From Paulinella micropora (Eukaryota > Cercozoa > Imbricatea > Euglyphida), in the NCBI GenBank assembly GCA_009731375.1, contig BJOX01000050.1, forward strand, positions 727,607 to 754,263: 26,657 nt of DNA, in the 5' to 3' direction. Below the pieces are notes generated by a model. The model was not told where the DNA came from. It ran no database searches and was given only the letters and a program-made list of their open reading frames with translations. This document shows positions 17,649-26,657 of this stretch, one piece after another. A program made the translations under genes and the position numbers. How positions within the stretch are numbered: position 1 is the first letter of the stretch; each line of letters begins with the position of its first letter.

Positions 17649-20563
17649 CTATGCTTGAACGTCGAACCCAGCATGGATACTGTAGGTGTGGGGATATCCG
17701 ATTCGGTAGTGTCTCCGTGTCTCTCCAGGAGAGAGTGTAAATACACGGGAGGTCTCAGGTTCTGGGATAAGCAATCGCTCGTACACGAGGTCTCGGGTAC
17801 TCATTTGTAGCCTGTGGTAGAAACGGTCGAGCTTTTCTTCTGTCCTGAACTCCTTGAGGTTGATCCACCGGTGTTCGAGGTGGCCTTCGTGTTGAAGGGT
17901 GTTACCTGTGCGCCAAACGTTGAAGTGTCGTTGAGCGTGGCGTGACGGTAGCATACGGAGAAGTGGGGTTCCGTATGGGTAGCCACGGATACGTTTGTCT
18001 CGGGAGTACGGGTTAATGATATCCGTCTAAAATGGGACAGTATGGGGTGCGTGGTGTACCACATGAATTTCCTTGCTTGAACGTCGTCCGGTTTCGCTGA
18101 CGATGGTCATAAGAAACCACTGGGCTAGACGCCACGGGACGTTTTCATAACGTATCGAACGGAATTCGCATGAGAAAGAATCCCTAATTCTCGGTGTGTC
18201 TGGGCGTGCCTTCCAGTTGGGTGCTTGTTGAAGGTAGTCGCGGGGTAGCGGCGTCGTCGATCGAAACTGTTCCGACGAATTTCGTTACACACACCGCTTG
18301 TCCCATATAGTGGTTAGGGTTAAAGAATGAACCCAGAAACAGTTCGTCTCCTCCGTCCGTGTAGTAGACCATGATGTTACTATTGTCGAAGTAGGTGAGC
18401 GGCAGGTCGACAATGCAATCGTAAGATCGCTCATGTACTGCACGTAGTTCTGGCACGATGTTTCCGCGATCGTGGTCATAGTAGGTGTCATTTGCGACGA
18501 TTTTGAGCCATATCGGGTCGTTACACGGAAGCGATGAAAGTAATGCTGTAGAGCAACGCAGCGTTCTCGAGTTGGAGGTCGAAAGACACGGCGTTTGTAT
18601 AGTGATGTCGAAAGCGGCAGCGGATGAAATCGTAGGTGCTTAACTTCGGTTTGCTCCATACTGCACCACGGGAATAGGAGTTCTCCTCGAAGGACGGCTG
18701 CTAAGGGTGATGCACTTGCGTTTGCTCCCACAAGTAGGCCGAGATACGAAGATCGATATCCCCATGGGCGGAAAATATGGTCGAAGGACATTCCTGCTTC
18801 GAAGTATGGGACATCACCAGTAGGTCGATGTTAGGTCCGACTAGAGAGGATGCAATAAGTTGAGCAGTGTTTCTACCGTTTTGCGGGCCGAAGTGGAATA
18901 TGATAGCAGAGTGTTTGCTTTCATAAAACCGTGACATCATGGTGGAACCTTCCGGGATCTGGAAGATGTCTTCAAGTGCGGTTTTCGTAGACGTATTGCC
19001 ACCGCGGCGGGTCATCAAGGGAGCCGATGTAGTGTCTGCACGGACCAGGCACATGGCTTCGGTGTTGACGACTGCGAGGGGGCGTCTGGTGCCCGACCGA
19101 AGAGCTAGGAAGTCTTCAAAAGTCTCCGGATCTATCTCGTGTGCGTTGTTACGAGGGGGCCAGTAACGCTGCATCAAGATAGTAGGGCGATCGCGGTGGA
19201 AACCTTGGATGGCTTCAGAGAATTCTGTTGAGTATTCATTGTCCCAGTTGGTCTTTCCATACCATGGTCGCGGTTCTGTGTGAGCGTATATTCTGCTTAC
19301 GCTGGTATGTGGTAACTTAGCATCCCGCGGGAGGAAAGTTCTTACCAAAAGTGGTCTATCGGCGAAGTGGTTGTAATCTGCCGAAGGGAGAAGCCAGTCT
19401 TCAGTCACTTGAAAGGTAGGCGGGCTACTAAGGGGTTGGAAACGGAAGACTCCGTGGCGGAGCAATTGTATCCTAGGATGGTAGCGTTCCACTCTTGGGT
19501 GTTGCATGTGAACCATTGTGGAGTCCGGCCATAGGCCTGGGTTAAGCGTAAAGTGCTTCGGGATCCAGTATCCCAGGTGACGGCAATGCGGGTGAGTGCC
19601 TGGAATCATGGTCATGGCTGCTGTCGGGAAAAACGTGGCGTAAATGTCCCGAACAATGTAGAGTTCCTTGTCCATGCCTAGGGAGCCATTGGTGCCATAT
19701 GCTTTCTGAATTTCCAATTGGCGGGCTGGCATGTCCGTAAGGTTGGAGAATCCCGACCAAGGGTGGCTCGATCTCGTAGGGCTGATCCGGACATAACCCT
19801 CAGCTGGAGGGGAAAGAGGTGGAGGTTGTATCGGCGTCATTGCTTCTCTCTGTGCCAGCTGGTTTTGTGGTCCCACCTTGTCGCGGTCTTCAGCGGTGGG
19901 AGTGCGGGTCCTGTATAGTCCAAGTGGGCTTAGCGAGTATGCGATTCGAGGGCCTCCTTGGACTGGGGAGTGGGTCGCCCAGGATAGGGCTCGCACCCTA
20001 GCTGGGCTTGCCGCAGGTACCGACGACGAGCTGGACGAGGAGGACGAACTACTAGAAGATGTTGCAGATGCCTGCGGTTGGGCTGGCGCTGCGGCTGTAT
20101 GTGTCACAGAGGTCGATGAAGAACTGGACGAAGCTGTCGAACGGCCAGGAGATGCGCGGGCTGCCCTCCGGCGGGCGCTGGTATGTGCTCTCGTAGATGC
20201 TTTACTCAACCCGGCGACTGGACTGGTAGTCGGTTGGGTGAGCCGGGGTGGCGAAGGCGAGACTGGCGGAACTTGAGAGCAAGGAGAAAAGGGTACCGGT
20301 GATGTTGAGCGTTCGCGTTTGCTTGAAGAGCGCCGCCTACTCTGTTGATAGTTGTGACTAGATGTTAGAGGAACAACTGGAGCTTGTAACGACGGAGGGT
20401 TAGTCAGCGCAGTCTGGAACGATTGCGGTGTGCCAGGTGCAGGGGCCGATGGTTGGCCAAGGGCCGATGCAGCGGGTGTGGTAGGTGAAGATGCTGTCGA
20501 TGATGAGGATGAAGCCTGCATCAACGATGGCGATGACGATGACGATGAAGATGATAATGACGA
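17649..20563 (-). pseudogene. R3 unrecognised coding block of about 950 residues between protease and RT
   Basis: The main frame (first Met at 20524) starts with about 260 Ser/Pro/Ala/Arg-rich residues. It then has a folded-looking region rich in Trp, Tyr, His and Pro, with FHRDRPTILMQRYWPP and GYWIPKHFTLNPGLWPD segments. A TAG at 18701-18703 interrupts it, but the same frame stays open to about 18525. A frame change near 18522 leads into a segment ending at 18184, with a VYYTDGGDELFLGSFFNP motif. A further segment, starting at 17954, ends at the TAG at 17649. I recognise no family, membrane span or zinc motif. Its position suggests an accessory part of the R3 polyprotein; an independent ORF or a captured host gene is possible. 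Confidence 0.6.
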
Positions 20564-21200
20564 TCATCCGAAAGAGAGAGATCGCACAGTCGGACTGCGT
20601 CTCGGGTCGGCCCGCTGAGTATGTCGGATAAGCAACCAAGCACGGGCATCGTTATAATAATCCTCATGTGTGATCAGATCAGAGGATGGCTTGTGTTTCT
20701 TGGAGGCACTAGATCTGATTTCTTCTTCTTCTTCCTCTTCATCGTCTTCGTCGTGATCTGTCAGTACCCTCCCATCACATGGTCGCTTCTTTTCGAACAT
20801 GACCAGGTTGACTGTGCGGCCGTAGAGGTGGGCTTGCGAAGTTGACAAAAGATCGTAGGAATCCGAAGGTTGTGTAACACGGAGCTTGAAGATCTTCTCA
20901 ATCTCGGAGGTCGGGTAAGAAGTCATTTCAGCCAGAGTCTCCGGGCGGAAGTCATAGCTGATGGTTGCTAGTTGACGGTCGCCCACCTGAAGTGGCTCAT
21001 CGAAGAGATGAAATTTCGTCTCGTAGACGATCTGTCTTGCTGTGGGCTTCAAAGGGATGTAGTCCGTTGGCTCGATCCTCTGGGCCTCGTCGATGGACAA
21101 GTTGATCTGTGCGGTCACCTCGTTGGCGAAGAGTAGATCCACGCGATCGGGCAGGTGAGCCGACACATAAACGGTAATTGCATGAAGCGGCGACGTGGGC
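20564..21200 (-). pseudogene. R3 protease C-terminal part and acidic spacer
   Basis: Near 21190 the protease-like reading moves from the Gag frame to the frame starting at 21313. That frame carries the distal protease region (VDLLFANEV with a following INLSID) and then about 130 residues of spacer. The spacer includes an acidic run (DHDEDDEEEEEEIRS) encoded by GAA/GAC repeats. It ends at a TGA at 20564-20566, after which the same frame continues into Ser-rich sequence. No slippery heptamer lies at the frame change, so an indel is likelier than programmed frameshifting. Confidence 0.65.
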
Positions 21201-23301
21201 CAGCGGAAACAAAGAGTTCGATGCCGTCGGTGAGGACTGCGTTGATGCCGACGGATGAGCGTGCTGCCACAGGCGGCAGCTGCCGGATCGTAAAGCCGTG
21301 TTGTAGAACCCACGATAAGCGAGCGACGCCTTTACAATTGCACTGCCAGGCTGAATCCAAAGCGCATGTAGTCTTGCCGATGAATGGGCGACTGAGAGGA
21401 TGTTTGGCGACCCAAACACATCCTGTAACAATTGTTGGGGCTGTCGCAATCCGTAGAGGCGAGGGCGTTTGCTCCAGCGAAGAGGGTGCGTAGGACCGGG
21501 TAGTCATATGGAAGGCGCGCGGGGTGCTGCGGGCAACGGCCGCTGATGGCTTTTCGTCATATTGACGACGCTGTCGGCGAAGTTTGCACTTTTCAAACGA
21601 ATGTTTGGGGAGCTGGCCCTTCTTCAAGAAGTTGTTGTGCTCCTTGCAGTAGGTGCATGATAGGCCCGTAAAAAGTTTTGGATCGATCTGGCTCGACGAG
21701 GGGCCCGGTGGGTCGGTCTTCAAACGCTTGATCTGGCGAGTCGACGTCTGTAGAGGGGCAGTCTGCGCCATTGCCATGGCGTCCGCCTTACGTTTCTGCC
21801 AAGCGGGGCGGTTAGTGTTGGTGTTCGCCTCAGTAGTCGTAACTTGCCGGAGCTGCTGACGTCTTGGACGAACAGAGACCCGTCTGTACGTAGATGGTTC
21901 TTTGATGTCAGTGCGGACCGGAGTCTCCATCCCAAGAAGGTATTCCTGCATATCGTTTGGGTCGAGGGTCCTGGCCCAAGGGAGGACGTCATCCAGATTG
22001 CGCGGCCAGCCAACGCCATACGTAAGTAGGACTTGGTCCGAATGCTGATTCCATCGGTCGCGTTCCATCGGGGTGAGCATACGGCCCAAGTCTTCAAACT
22101 GATTTCCGTTGCAGATGCTCACGCCAGCTGCATATGTAGTCTCGTAAAACGTAATACACCGTTGGATGTACGCCAAAAGTTGTTCGTTCTGAAAACGTCG
22201 TAGATCGAGAGTTTGGAGAGCTGACTTGTATAAGTCGGGTTTGTCCAGACAGCCATGGATAAGGTCGCGAATGAATAACAGCCAGATGAGTGACAGCGAA
22301 CTCCAAACTTGCTTGATTGAGTCGGTGACACGGACGAAGCGGTACCAACAGGCGTCCATGATGGTGACCGTAACTCTGTCTCCCCACTCGTTAACATTAC
22401 TGATGGCGTGCATAATGGCCAGTTGAATTGGCGTGTTGGCGATGTGATAGTTGACTGCTAATCCTCGTGCGAAAACAGTTTGATCAGACGTCGGTGTTCG
22501 AAGTGTCGGCGTGACTGCAGATGTCAGGGCTGAGGGTAGCATCGGCGTTGACGAAGTCAGCGTAGCTGTTCCAAGAGTCGAGGACGTCGAAGGGTAGCTC
22601 GAACGGGTCGTAGTCGCAGATGAACGTCCGGTGGGCTGCAGAGTTGTCGGACCAGTCTGGTTCGATGAGGGAATGGATGTGGCACCAGCGGTTGTGCCGG
22701 GGAGTGCAGTGACCTGGAGTGACCTTGTCAATCCGACAGTGGGAGCGGTGACTGGGTAGTAGTTGTGAAAAGCTTCTACGGGGATGACGTGGCCAATGTC
22801 GTGCCAGAGCTTCTCTGCGGCTGCCAACGATCCAGTAGGTCCCAGGTACTGGGCGTAGACCTCAGCGTCTGTCCAATCTGGGTTACAAAGGAGGTCCAGG
22901 CTGGCTTGAGGGGCAATGGGGACCTGTAGCAGCCAGGTAGCCTTATCCTTATGAATTTCCCGAAGAATGTCTCGTGTATCATCAACGTAGCTGGTCAGTA
23001 AATCGTAAATAAACTGCACGGTTTGTATACGTGGAAGGTCAGTATGGAGGCGAGCAGTCTTGCCAGCCTTGACTTCTTCCTGAAACCTCTTACCTGTACG
23101 TAGGGTGTCCGTACGGGAGCCCAAGATGGGATATAAGTCCAGGCAACGTTGTTTGTGCTCGAAGTATTTTGATGCTGGGTCTTCGTCGCGACTGGTTCCA
23201 CATGCAGACGTACCAGGAGCAAGCCAGAACGCAGAGCAGTAGCTGAAGAGGGCGAGGTGCAGTGGAAGAGGTGTTCTCCACTCTGTAGGTAGGGGGTGAC
23301 C
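21115..23301 (-). pseudogene. gag: R3 Gag and protease N-terminal half
   Basis: The frame opens after a TAG at 23302-23304; counting residues from 23124 (a TTG, not a start), the first in-frame Met is residue 195. The start codon is therefore lost or the 5' part is supplied by splicing; a T-rich tract ends in TAG exactly at 23302. Features: Ser/Thr/Pro linker at 135-210, a helical capsid-like region at 215-400, and a basic region at 415-470. A zinc knuckle C490-x2-C493-x14-H508-x4-C513 follows, which is far wider than the usual CX2CX4HX4C. The protease has Asp590-Ser-Ala where Asp-Ser-Gly is expected. The last residues before 21115 are out of frame with the distal protease. Confidence 0.78.
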
Positions 23302-23550
23302 CTAAAACGATAAAACCAAACACATACTGTGTTGGTTGACTGCATAGTGTGTATAAGGGCAGAGGAGGGACACAAAAATGCAACGGCAGGTGAACGGTCT
23401 GTCGAGACATATGTGTTTTTGGTTACCACTGTCCTAATACGTTGTTGTATAGCCACTCCTGAAAGAGAGGGTCTTTCCAAATCGATCTGTGCACAGAACA
23501 CACCAACTCTGTGTGTGTAGTTTTCTCTTGAATGGAAAAAAATTCGAATT

Positions 23551-23617
23551 GTGAGTTTGTATACAACTCTTCAAGTAGGCAGATACAACGAACTCTTAAT
23601 AAGAACACTATGGCCGC
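23551..23617. repeat. LTR-like direct repeat block, right copy
   Basis: 67 bp, 63 identical to 11633-11699, same orientation. It lies about 250 bp upstream of the R3 open frame, where a 5' LTR would be expected for a minus-strand element. Confidence 0.6.
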
Positions 23618-24240
23618 AGTGCTTTGAGTCCTGACTCTGGATGAGCAGGTGAAATACAAGTAAATAGTAGAGAAGGCACTTCGTTTATTTACATAATTTC
23701 GAACTCATTGCAGGCTTGGGTGCAACGTACGATCAAGTGAAGAAAGTAGATTGTGAGGTCTCCCAGGTGTACATAGGGAAGGGCGAGGATGATGTCTTTC
23801 TAATTTTTTTTTTCTAACGTAATTAAATTTGCTGTTTTAATAATACCGGAGTCAGAAGTTTTGCGGTTTGTATAGATATATAGCGTATATATATTAATAT
23901 ACATTTTGATCTGATGTGACTTAGCAATTTATATATTAATAACTTCTGAGAGTCGGGTGACGTATACTTCAGAATTCAAGTTTACATAAAGTTTTATGCC
24001 TATTAAAAAATTGAAACTTTCTCCTTCGCTTTCTCTTTCTCTCTTTCCCCTTTCTCCTTCTTCTTTCTCCTATATAATATATATATGAAAAAAGTTTTAA
24101 GTATGAGTTTGAAAAAAATTATTATAAAAAAGTTATCATTAAGTTTTTATAAGTATGAAAAAACTTATAAGTATTAAAAAAGTTATATTTATAAAAAAAG
24201 ATAATTGCTTTAAACTTTTTTGAAAAGTCAGATCATTTTT
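23618..24240. other. AT-rich intergenic DNA, no gene seen
   Basis: Contains TATA-rich palindromic patches (about 23870-23940), a CTTTCTCC pyrimidine tract (about 24018-24070) and repeated AAAAAGTTATAAGTAT-like words. No coding sequence. Confidence 0.6.
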
Positions 24241-24294
24241 ATAAGATAGAACTTTTTTATAAGATAGAACTTTTTTATAAGATAGAACTTTTTT
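24241..24294. repeat. Three perfect tandem copies of an 18-bp AT-rich unit
   Basis: ATAAGATAGAACTTTTTT repeated three times head to tail with no differences, which implies recent duplication. Confidence 0.95.
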
Positions 24295-24345
24295 TATATA
24301 AATGTTGATCGAAAGTGTGTTAACTTGAATGTCGACAATTTAACC

Positions 24346-24473
24346 TTAAATTAAACTAATTGAAACTTTCAAGTTCAATTCTGACAACTAATATGAAATC
24401 TGACCGCTAATCTGAAATCTGACACTTAATTTAAATTCGATGGCTGAGTTTGACACTTGAATGTACCCTGTAA
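24346..24473. mobile_element. Foldback MITE, copy 2 (one half only)
   Basis: Matches the right half of the 11160-11445 element, including the inner TCTGACCGCTAATCTGAAAT word. It ends in the same terminal repeat (CTTGAATGTACCCTGTAA), again followed by TA. An insertion of about 14 bp lies near 24370. No left terminal repeat is visible, so it is truncated or was generated by partial loss of one arm. Confidence 0.82.
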
Positions 24474-24685
24474 TAAACAATTTCCTCCCGGCAAAAGCCT
24501 GAGGTCACGTAGTATTAATATTAGGTACTGTATTAACAGATATAAACATTGACTACTAAAAAAAGCATCCGAGAGTCAAGTGACCTGACTCACTAAATTT
24601 GTCTATGATCGAAAATTTTACAAAAGTACACCGGTACTGTATATACTAGAATATTTATAATATACATAATATGAGATCAAATAGG
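24474..24685. other. AT-rich DNA, candidate 3' UTR of the minus-strand SR-like exon
   Basis: No frame. On the minus strand it follows the stop at 24686 and is AT-rich with TATAAAT-like words. No perfect AATAAA sits directly after the stop. Confidence 0.3.
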
Positions 24686-24908
24686 CTACCGTCGGCTGCC
24701 ATCTCTGTCACTCCTGGAGCGATCTCGATCTCGGCCTCGATCTCTGTCTCGATCTCGGTCTCGATCTTGATCCCGAGATTTCTCTCTATCCCGAGATTTC
24801 TCTCGATCCCGAGATTTCTCTCGATCCAGAGATTTCTCTCGATCCCGAGATTTCTCTCGATCCCGAGATTTCTCTCGATCACGAGATTTCTTCTTTGACT
24901 TTTTCCGA
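24686..24908 (-). CDS. Likely terminal exon of an SR/RD-rich (splicing-factor-like) host protein
   Basis: On the minus strand a T-rich tract ending in TTTGCAG (AG at 24910-24909) is followed by an open frame ending in TAG at 24686-24688. It encodes about 74 residues: KKSKKK, seven tandem RDREKS-type hexapeptides, an RDRDRDRD run, and a C-terminal SRSDRDGSRR. Such tails occur at the C-termini of nuclear pre-mRNA splicing proteins and their regulators; which family is not decidable. The hexapeptide repeat is an 18-bp DNA tandem repeat, so a chance open frame in a satellite is the alternative. The splice acceptor directly before the basic segment and the clean stop support an exon. Upstream exons would lie to the right. 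Confidence 0.5.
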
Positions 24909-25183
24909 CTGCAAACATGAATCACAAACATAAGATGACAAAAAACAGAAGGTTCATGACAAGAAAACAGAAGGTACATAAGATGACAAAAAACACAACG
25001 GTCGAGGGAAATATGGAAAGAAACACACAGACACAAGCGACAAGCGATTGAACAGGTAAGAAATGCAGGATGAAAAGACTGCAACACTGCAACAGTTGGA
25101 CCGTCTACTCGAGCTCCTGCTACGACTTTTTGAAGGGGAGGCGCTCTTCTTCCGCCTTTGTACACAAGAGAAAGGAACAAGTG
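24909..25183 (-). other. Candidate intron sequence upstream of the SR-like exon
   Basis: Contains two near-identical 18-20 bp words (cataagatgacaaaaaac) about 45 bp apart and T-rich tracts on the minus strand, as an intron end would have. No supported gene. Confidence 0.35.
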
Positions 25184-25544
25184 AGAAGAAGAAGAAGAAG
25201 GAGAAGAAGAAGAAGAAGAAGAAGAAGAAGAAGAAGAAGAAGAAGAAGAAGAGGAGGAGGAGGGAGGAGGAGGGAGGAGGGAGGAGGGAGCAGGAGGAGG
25301 AGGAGGAGAAGGAGAAGAAGAAGAAGAAGAAGAAGGAGGAGGAGGAGGAGGAGGAGCAGGAGGAGGAGGAGGAGGAGGAGGAGAAGAAGCAGAAAAAGAA
25401 GCAGAAAAAGCAGAAAAGAAACAGCAGATGCAGCAGATGCAGAAGACGAAGAAGAAGAAGAAGAAGAAGAAGAAGAAGAAGAAGAGGGAAGAGGAAGAGG
25501 AGGAGGAGGAGGAGGAAGAATAAGAAGAAGAAGAAGAATAATAA

Positions 25545-25575
<31 letters not shown>

Positions 25576-25699
25576 AAGAAGAAGAAGAAGAAGAAGAAGA
25601 AGAAGAAGAAGAAGAAGAAGAATAGTAGTAGTAGTAGTAGTAATAGTAGTAGTAGTAATAATAATAATAATAATAACAATAATAATAATAATAATCATC

Positions 25700-25757
<58 letters not shown>
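25184..25757. repeat. Giant trinucleotide microsatellite (AAG/AGG, then AAT/AGT)
   Basis: About 440 bp of AAG, AGG and GAG units with a small GCAGAT interruption near 25425, then about 135 bp of AAT/AGT units. Long open frames in all phases here are artefacts of the repeat. The AAT part is best read as the ATT tail of the minus-strand SINE at 25758-26027. Confidence 0.97.
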
Positions 25758-25759
<2 letters not shown>

Positions 25760-25966
25760 GTGTTTCTCTGTCAATGGCTGATGCATTTCTGCACATGCGC
25801 CTCCATCGTCTCACCCGTGAGGGGAGTACGAAGAATTGACGATAAGCTCTAATGACACCCCCGCAAGGGCAGTTCCAACACTTCCAGACGGGCCGGTATG
25901 TTCAATGAAAATACTGGTCCAGAAATAGACCGGTATGATCAATGAAAATACTGGTGGCACCGACGG

Positions 25967-25975
25967 GAATCGAAC
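25967..25975 (-). promoter_or_regulatory. Pol III B box of SINE copy A
   Basis: GTTCGATTC on the minus strand, fitting GWTCRANNC, about 40 nt after the A box. Confidence 0.8.
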
Positions 25976-26005
25976 TGGCGACAGGGCCCAGATGGTAGAA
26001 CTTGA

Positions 26006-26016
26006 CCACTGGGCTA
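26006..26016 (-). promoter_or_regulatory. Pol III A box of SINE copy A
   Basis: TAGCCCAGTGG on the minus strand, a full match to TRGYNNANNNG, starting 11 nt into the element. Confidence 0.8.
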
Positions 26017-26027
26017 TCACGGTGTCC

Positions 26028-26115
<88 letters not shown>

Positions 26116-26571
26116 GTATTGTATTGATCTGTCATGGCCGAGCCCAAGGGCCATGCGCCTCCATCCCTCGACCCAACAGTCACAACAGTGAATGTTGGGG
26201 AGGGAAGAGTGACTCTGACCATCCCTGAATACCTACCCGCTCGGCGTGTCGGATACCTTGCAGGGAATCAACTGCAAATGATTGATGTTCCCTATGAGAG
26301 AGTTCCAAAAGACTGGGTATAAGTCGAATGGAGGTACTCAAGGGGTGTGGCAGACATTTCATGCGGTCTGCCAGCGCATGAGGACGTTTTGTGGTAAGTG
26401 TCTGGGACGCCTCGAAACCCGTCACCACCCCTAGATCGCGGAATGTATATACCCCTTTGATCCCACGTGGTGCATGTCTTATAAAAACAACACAACACAT
26501 AGCCTCGGAAGCAGTGGGAAGAGGCCCAACCACCTCCTCTTCCCGTGGGGTGCCATACTGTGCACCCCTCC

Positions 26572-26572
<1 letters not shown>
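26028..26572 (-). mobile_element. ATT-tailed retroposon with a different 5' part (copy B)
   Basis: The tail is 26028-26113 (ATT on the minus strand). The roughly 50 bp before the tail parallel copy A: both have catgcgcctccatc (25794-25807 and 26152-26165) and a similar ctgtcaatgg/ctgtcatgg word at the same distance from the tail. The remaining 400 bp do not match copy A and have no clear A/B boxes. On the minus strand a frame with ATG at 26573-26571 covers 93 residues without a recognisable domain. It may be the 3' end of the partner LINE or another SINE subfamily. Confidence 0.6.
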
Positions 26573-26616
<44 letters not shown>

Positions 26617-26657
26617 GTGCTTCTCTGTCAATGGCTGATGCATTTCTGCACATGCGC
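26573..26657 (-). mobile_element. Third retroposon, 3' end only (copy C), cut by the window end
   Basis: An ATT tail at 26573-26614 precedes 43 bp (26615-26657) that match the 3' end of copy A (25758-25800) with a single difference. The rest lies beyond the window. Confidence 0.85.

Larger units (their letters stand above)
14790..23301 (-). mobile_element. R3: decayed Gypsy-like element, 3'-truncated at the R2 junction
   Basis: Minus-strand order: Gag with zinc knuckle, aspartic protease, acidic spacer, long unrecognised coding block, Pro/Ser-rich block, RT, RNase H. Stops and frame changes are scattered throughout, but the segments between them are long and protein-like, which fits one former polyprotein of about 2,800 residues. 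Integrase is absent because the sequence ends near 14790, where copia sequence starts. The direct-repeat blocks at 11633 and 23551 may be its LTR remains. Confidence 0.78.
25758..26027 (-). mobile_element. tRNA-derived SINE with ATT tail (copy A)
   Basis: On the minus strand the element begins at 26027 with a tRNA-like head. A body of about 200 bp holds a 25-bp word duplicated at 25892-25916 and 25930-25954. A 3' end of about 45 bp is shared with copy C, then comes an ATT tail (25757 down to about 25622). The head has perfect A and B box consensus but a degenerate T stem, so it is a SINE promoter rather than a working tRNA. It has no coding capacity and would need a partner LINE for movement. 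Confidence 0.82.

Noticed and set aside
17649-20566. Readthrough stops at 20564, 18701 and 17649 in R3
   Set aside because: There are several stops of different kinds plus frameshifts in the same element, so mutation is the simpler reading.
21180-21320. Programmed -1 frameshift in the R3 protease
   Set aside because: No slippery heptamer at the change point, which lies inside the protease domain; other indels nearby indicate decay.
11160-24473. R2-R3 region as one composite transposon mobilised by the two MITE copies
   Set aside because: The MITE copies are in the same orientation, one is only half an element, and each complete end has its own TA; independent insertion is simpler.
24686-24900. 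CRISPR-like array of 18-bp units
   Set aside because: Contiguous tandem repeat without spacers, in eukaryotic DNA; better explained as coding RDREKS repeats.
25063-25852. Long plus- and minus-strand frames of poly-Lys, Glu, Arg, Ser, Leu or Asn
   Set aside because: They are open only because trinucleotide repeats contain no stops in several phases; no non-repeat domain is present.
25956-26026. Functional tRNA gene
   Set aside because: A and B boxes are good, but the T stem is mispaired, the acceptor has a mismatch and the sequence continues into a SINE body with an ATT tail.

Overview
This is eukaryotic nuclear DNA from a large, repeat-rich genome. I see no bacterial gene layout, Shine-Dalgarno sites or operons. 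Nearly everything recognisable is retroelement sequence or microsatellite. There are three LTR-retrotransposon pol regions (two Ty3/Gypsy type, one Ty1/Copia type), a foldback MITE in two copies, a tRNA-derived SINE family with ATT tails, and long tri- and tetranucleotide tracts. One assembly gap lies inside a GAA tract. The species cannot be fixed from the sequence; an alga, another protist or an invertebrate would all fit.

Layout. 1-945: compound tetranucleotide microsatellite, then a non-coding stretch holding one large hairpin (491-538) and a striking array of four small hairpins (716-856). The array shares one 12-nt loop on different but self-complementary stems. 946-1140: gap. 1141-1651: GAA/GGA tracts. 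1402-10056, minus strand: a nearly intact Ty3/Gypsy element, R1. Its gag and pol lie in one continuous reading frame broken by a single UGA, so Gag-Pol is probably made by stop-codon readthrough. 10057-11632: leader or LTR-like DNA without a partner, a possible small coding fragment, and a 286-bp near-perfect palindrome (MITE) flanked by TA. 12086-14785, minus: a 5'-truncated, frameshifted Ty1/Copia pol (R2). 14790-23301, minus: a decayed second Gypsy-like element (R3). R3 has Gag with an odd zinc knuckle, protease, then about 3.5 kb of unrecognised coding sequence, then RT and RNase H; it stops where R2 begins. Short direct repeats at 11633 and 23551 bracket R2 plus R3 and may be remains of LTRs.

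23618-26657: AT-rich DNA, a partial second MITE copy, and a likely terminal exon of a host gene for an Arg/Ser/Asp-rich (SR-like) protein on the minus strand (24686-24908). Next comes a 570-bp purine-rich microsatellite, then a run of three ATT-tailed retroposons on the minus strand, each sitting against the tail of the next one.

How parts work together. In R1, Gag would form the particle. Protease, RT, RNase H and integrase would be supplied as the minor readthrough product. R2 and R3 are relics. The SR-like exon is the best candidate for a non-transposon gene; its upstream exons would lie to the right, beyond the retroposons.
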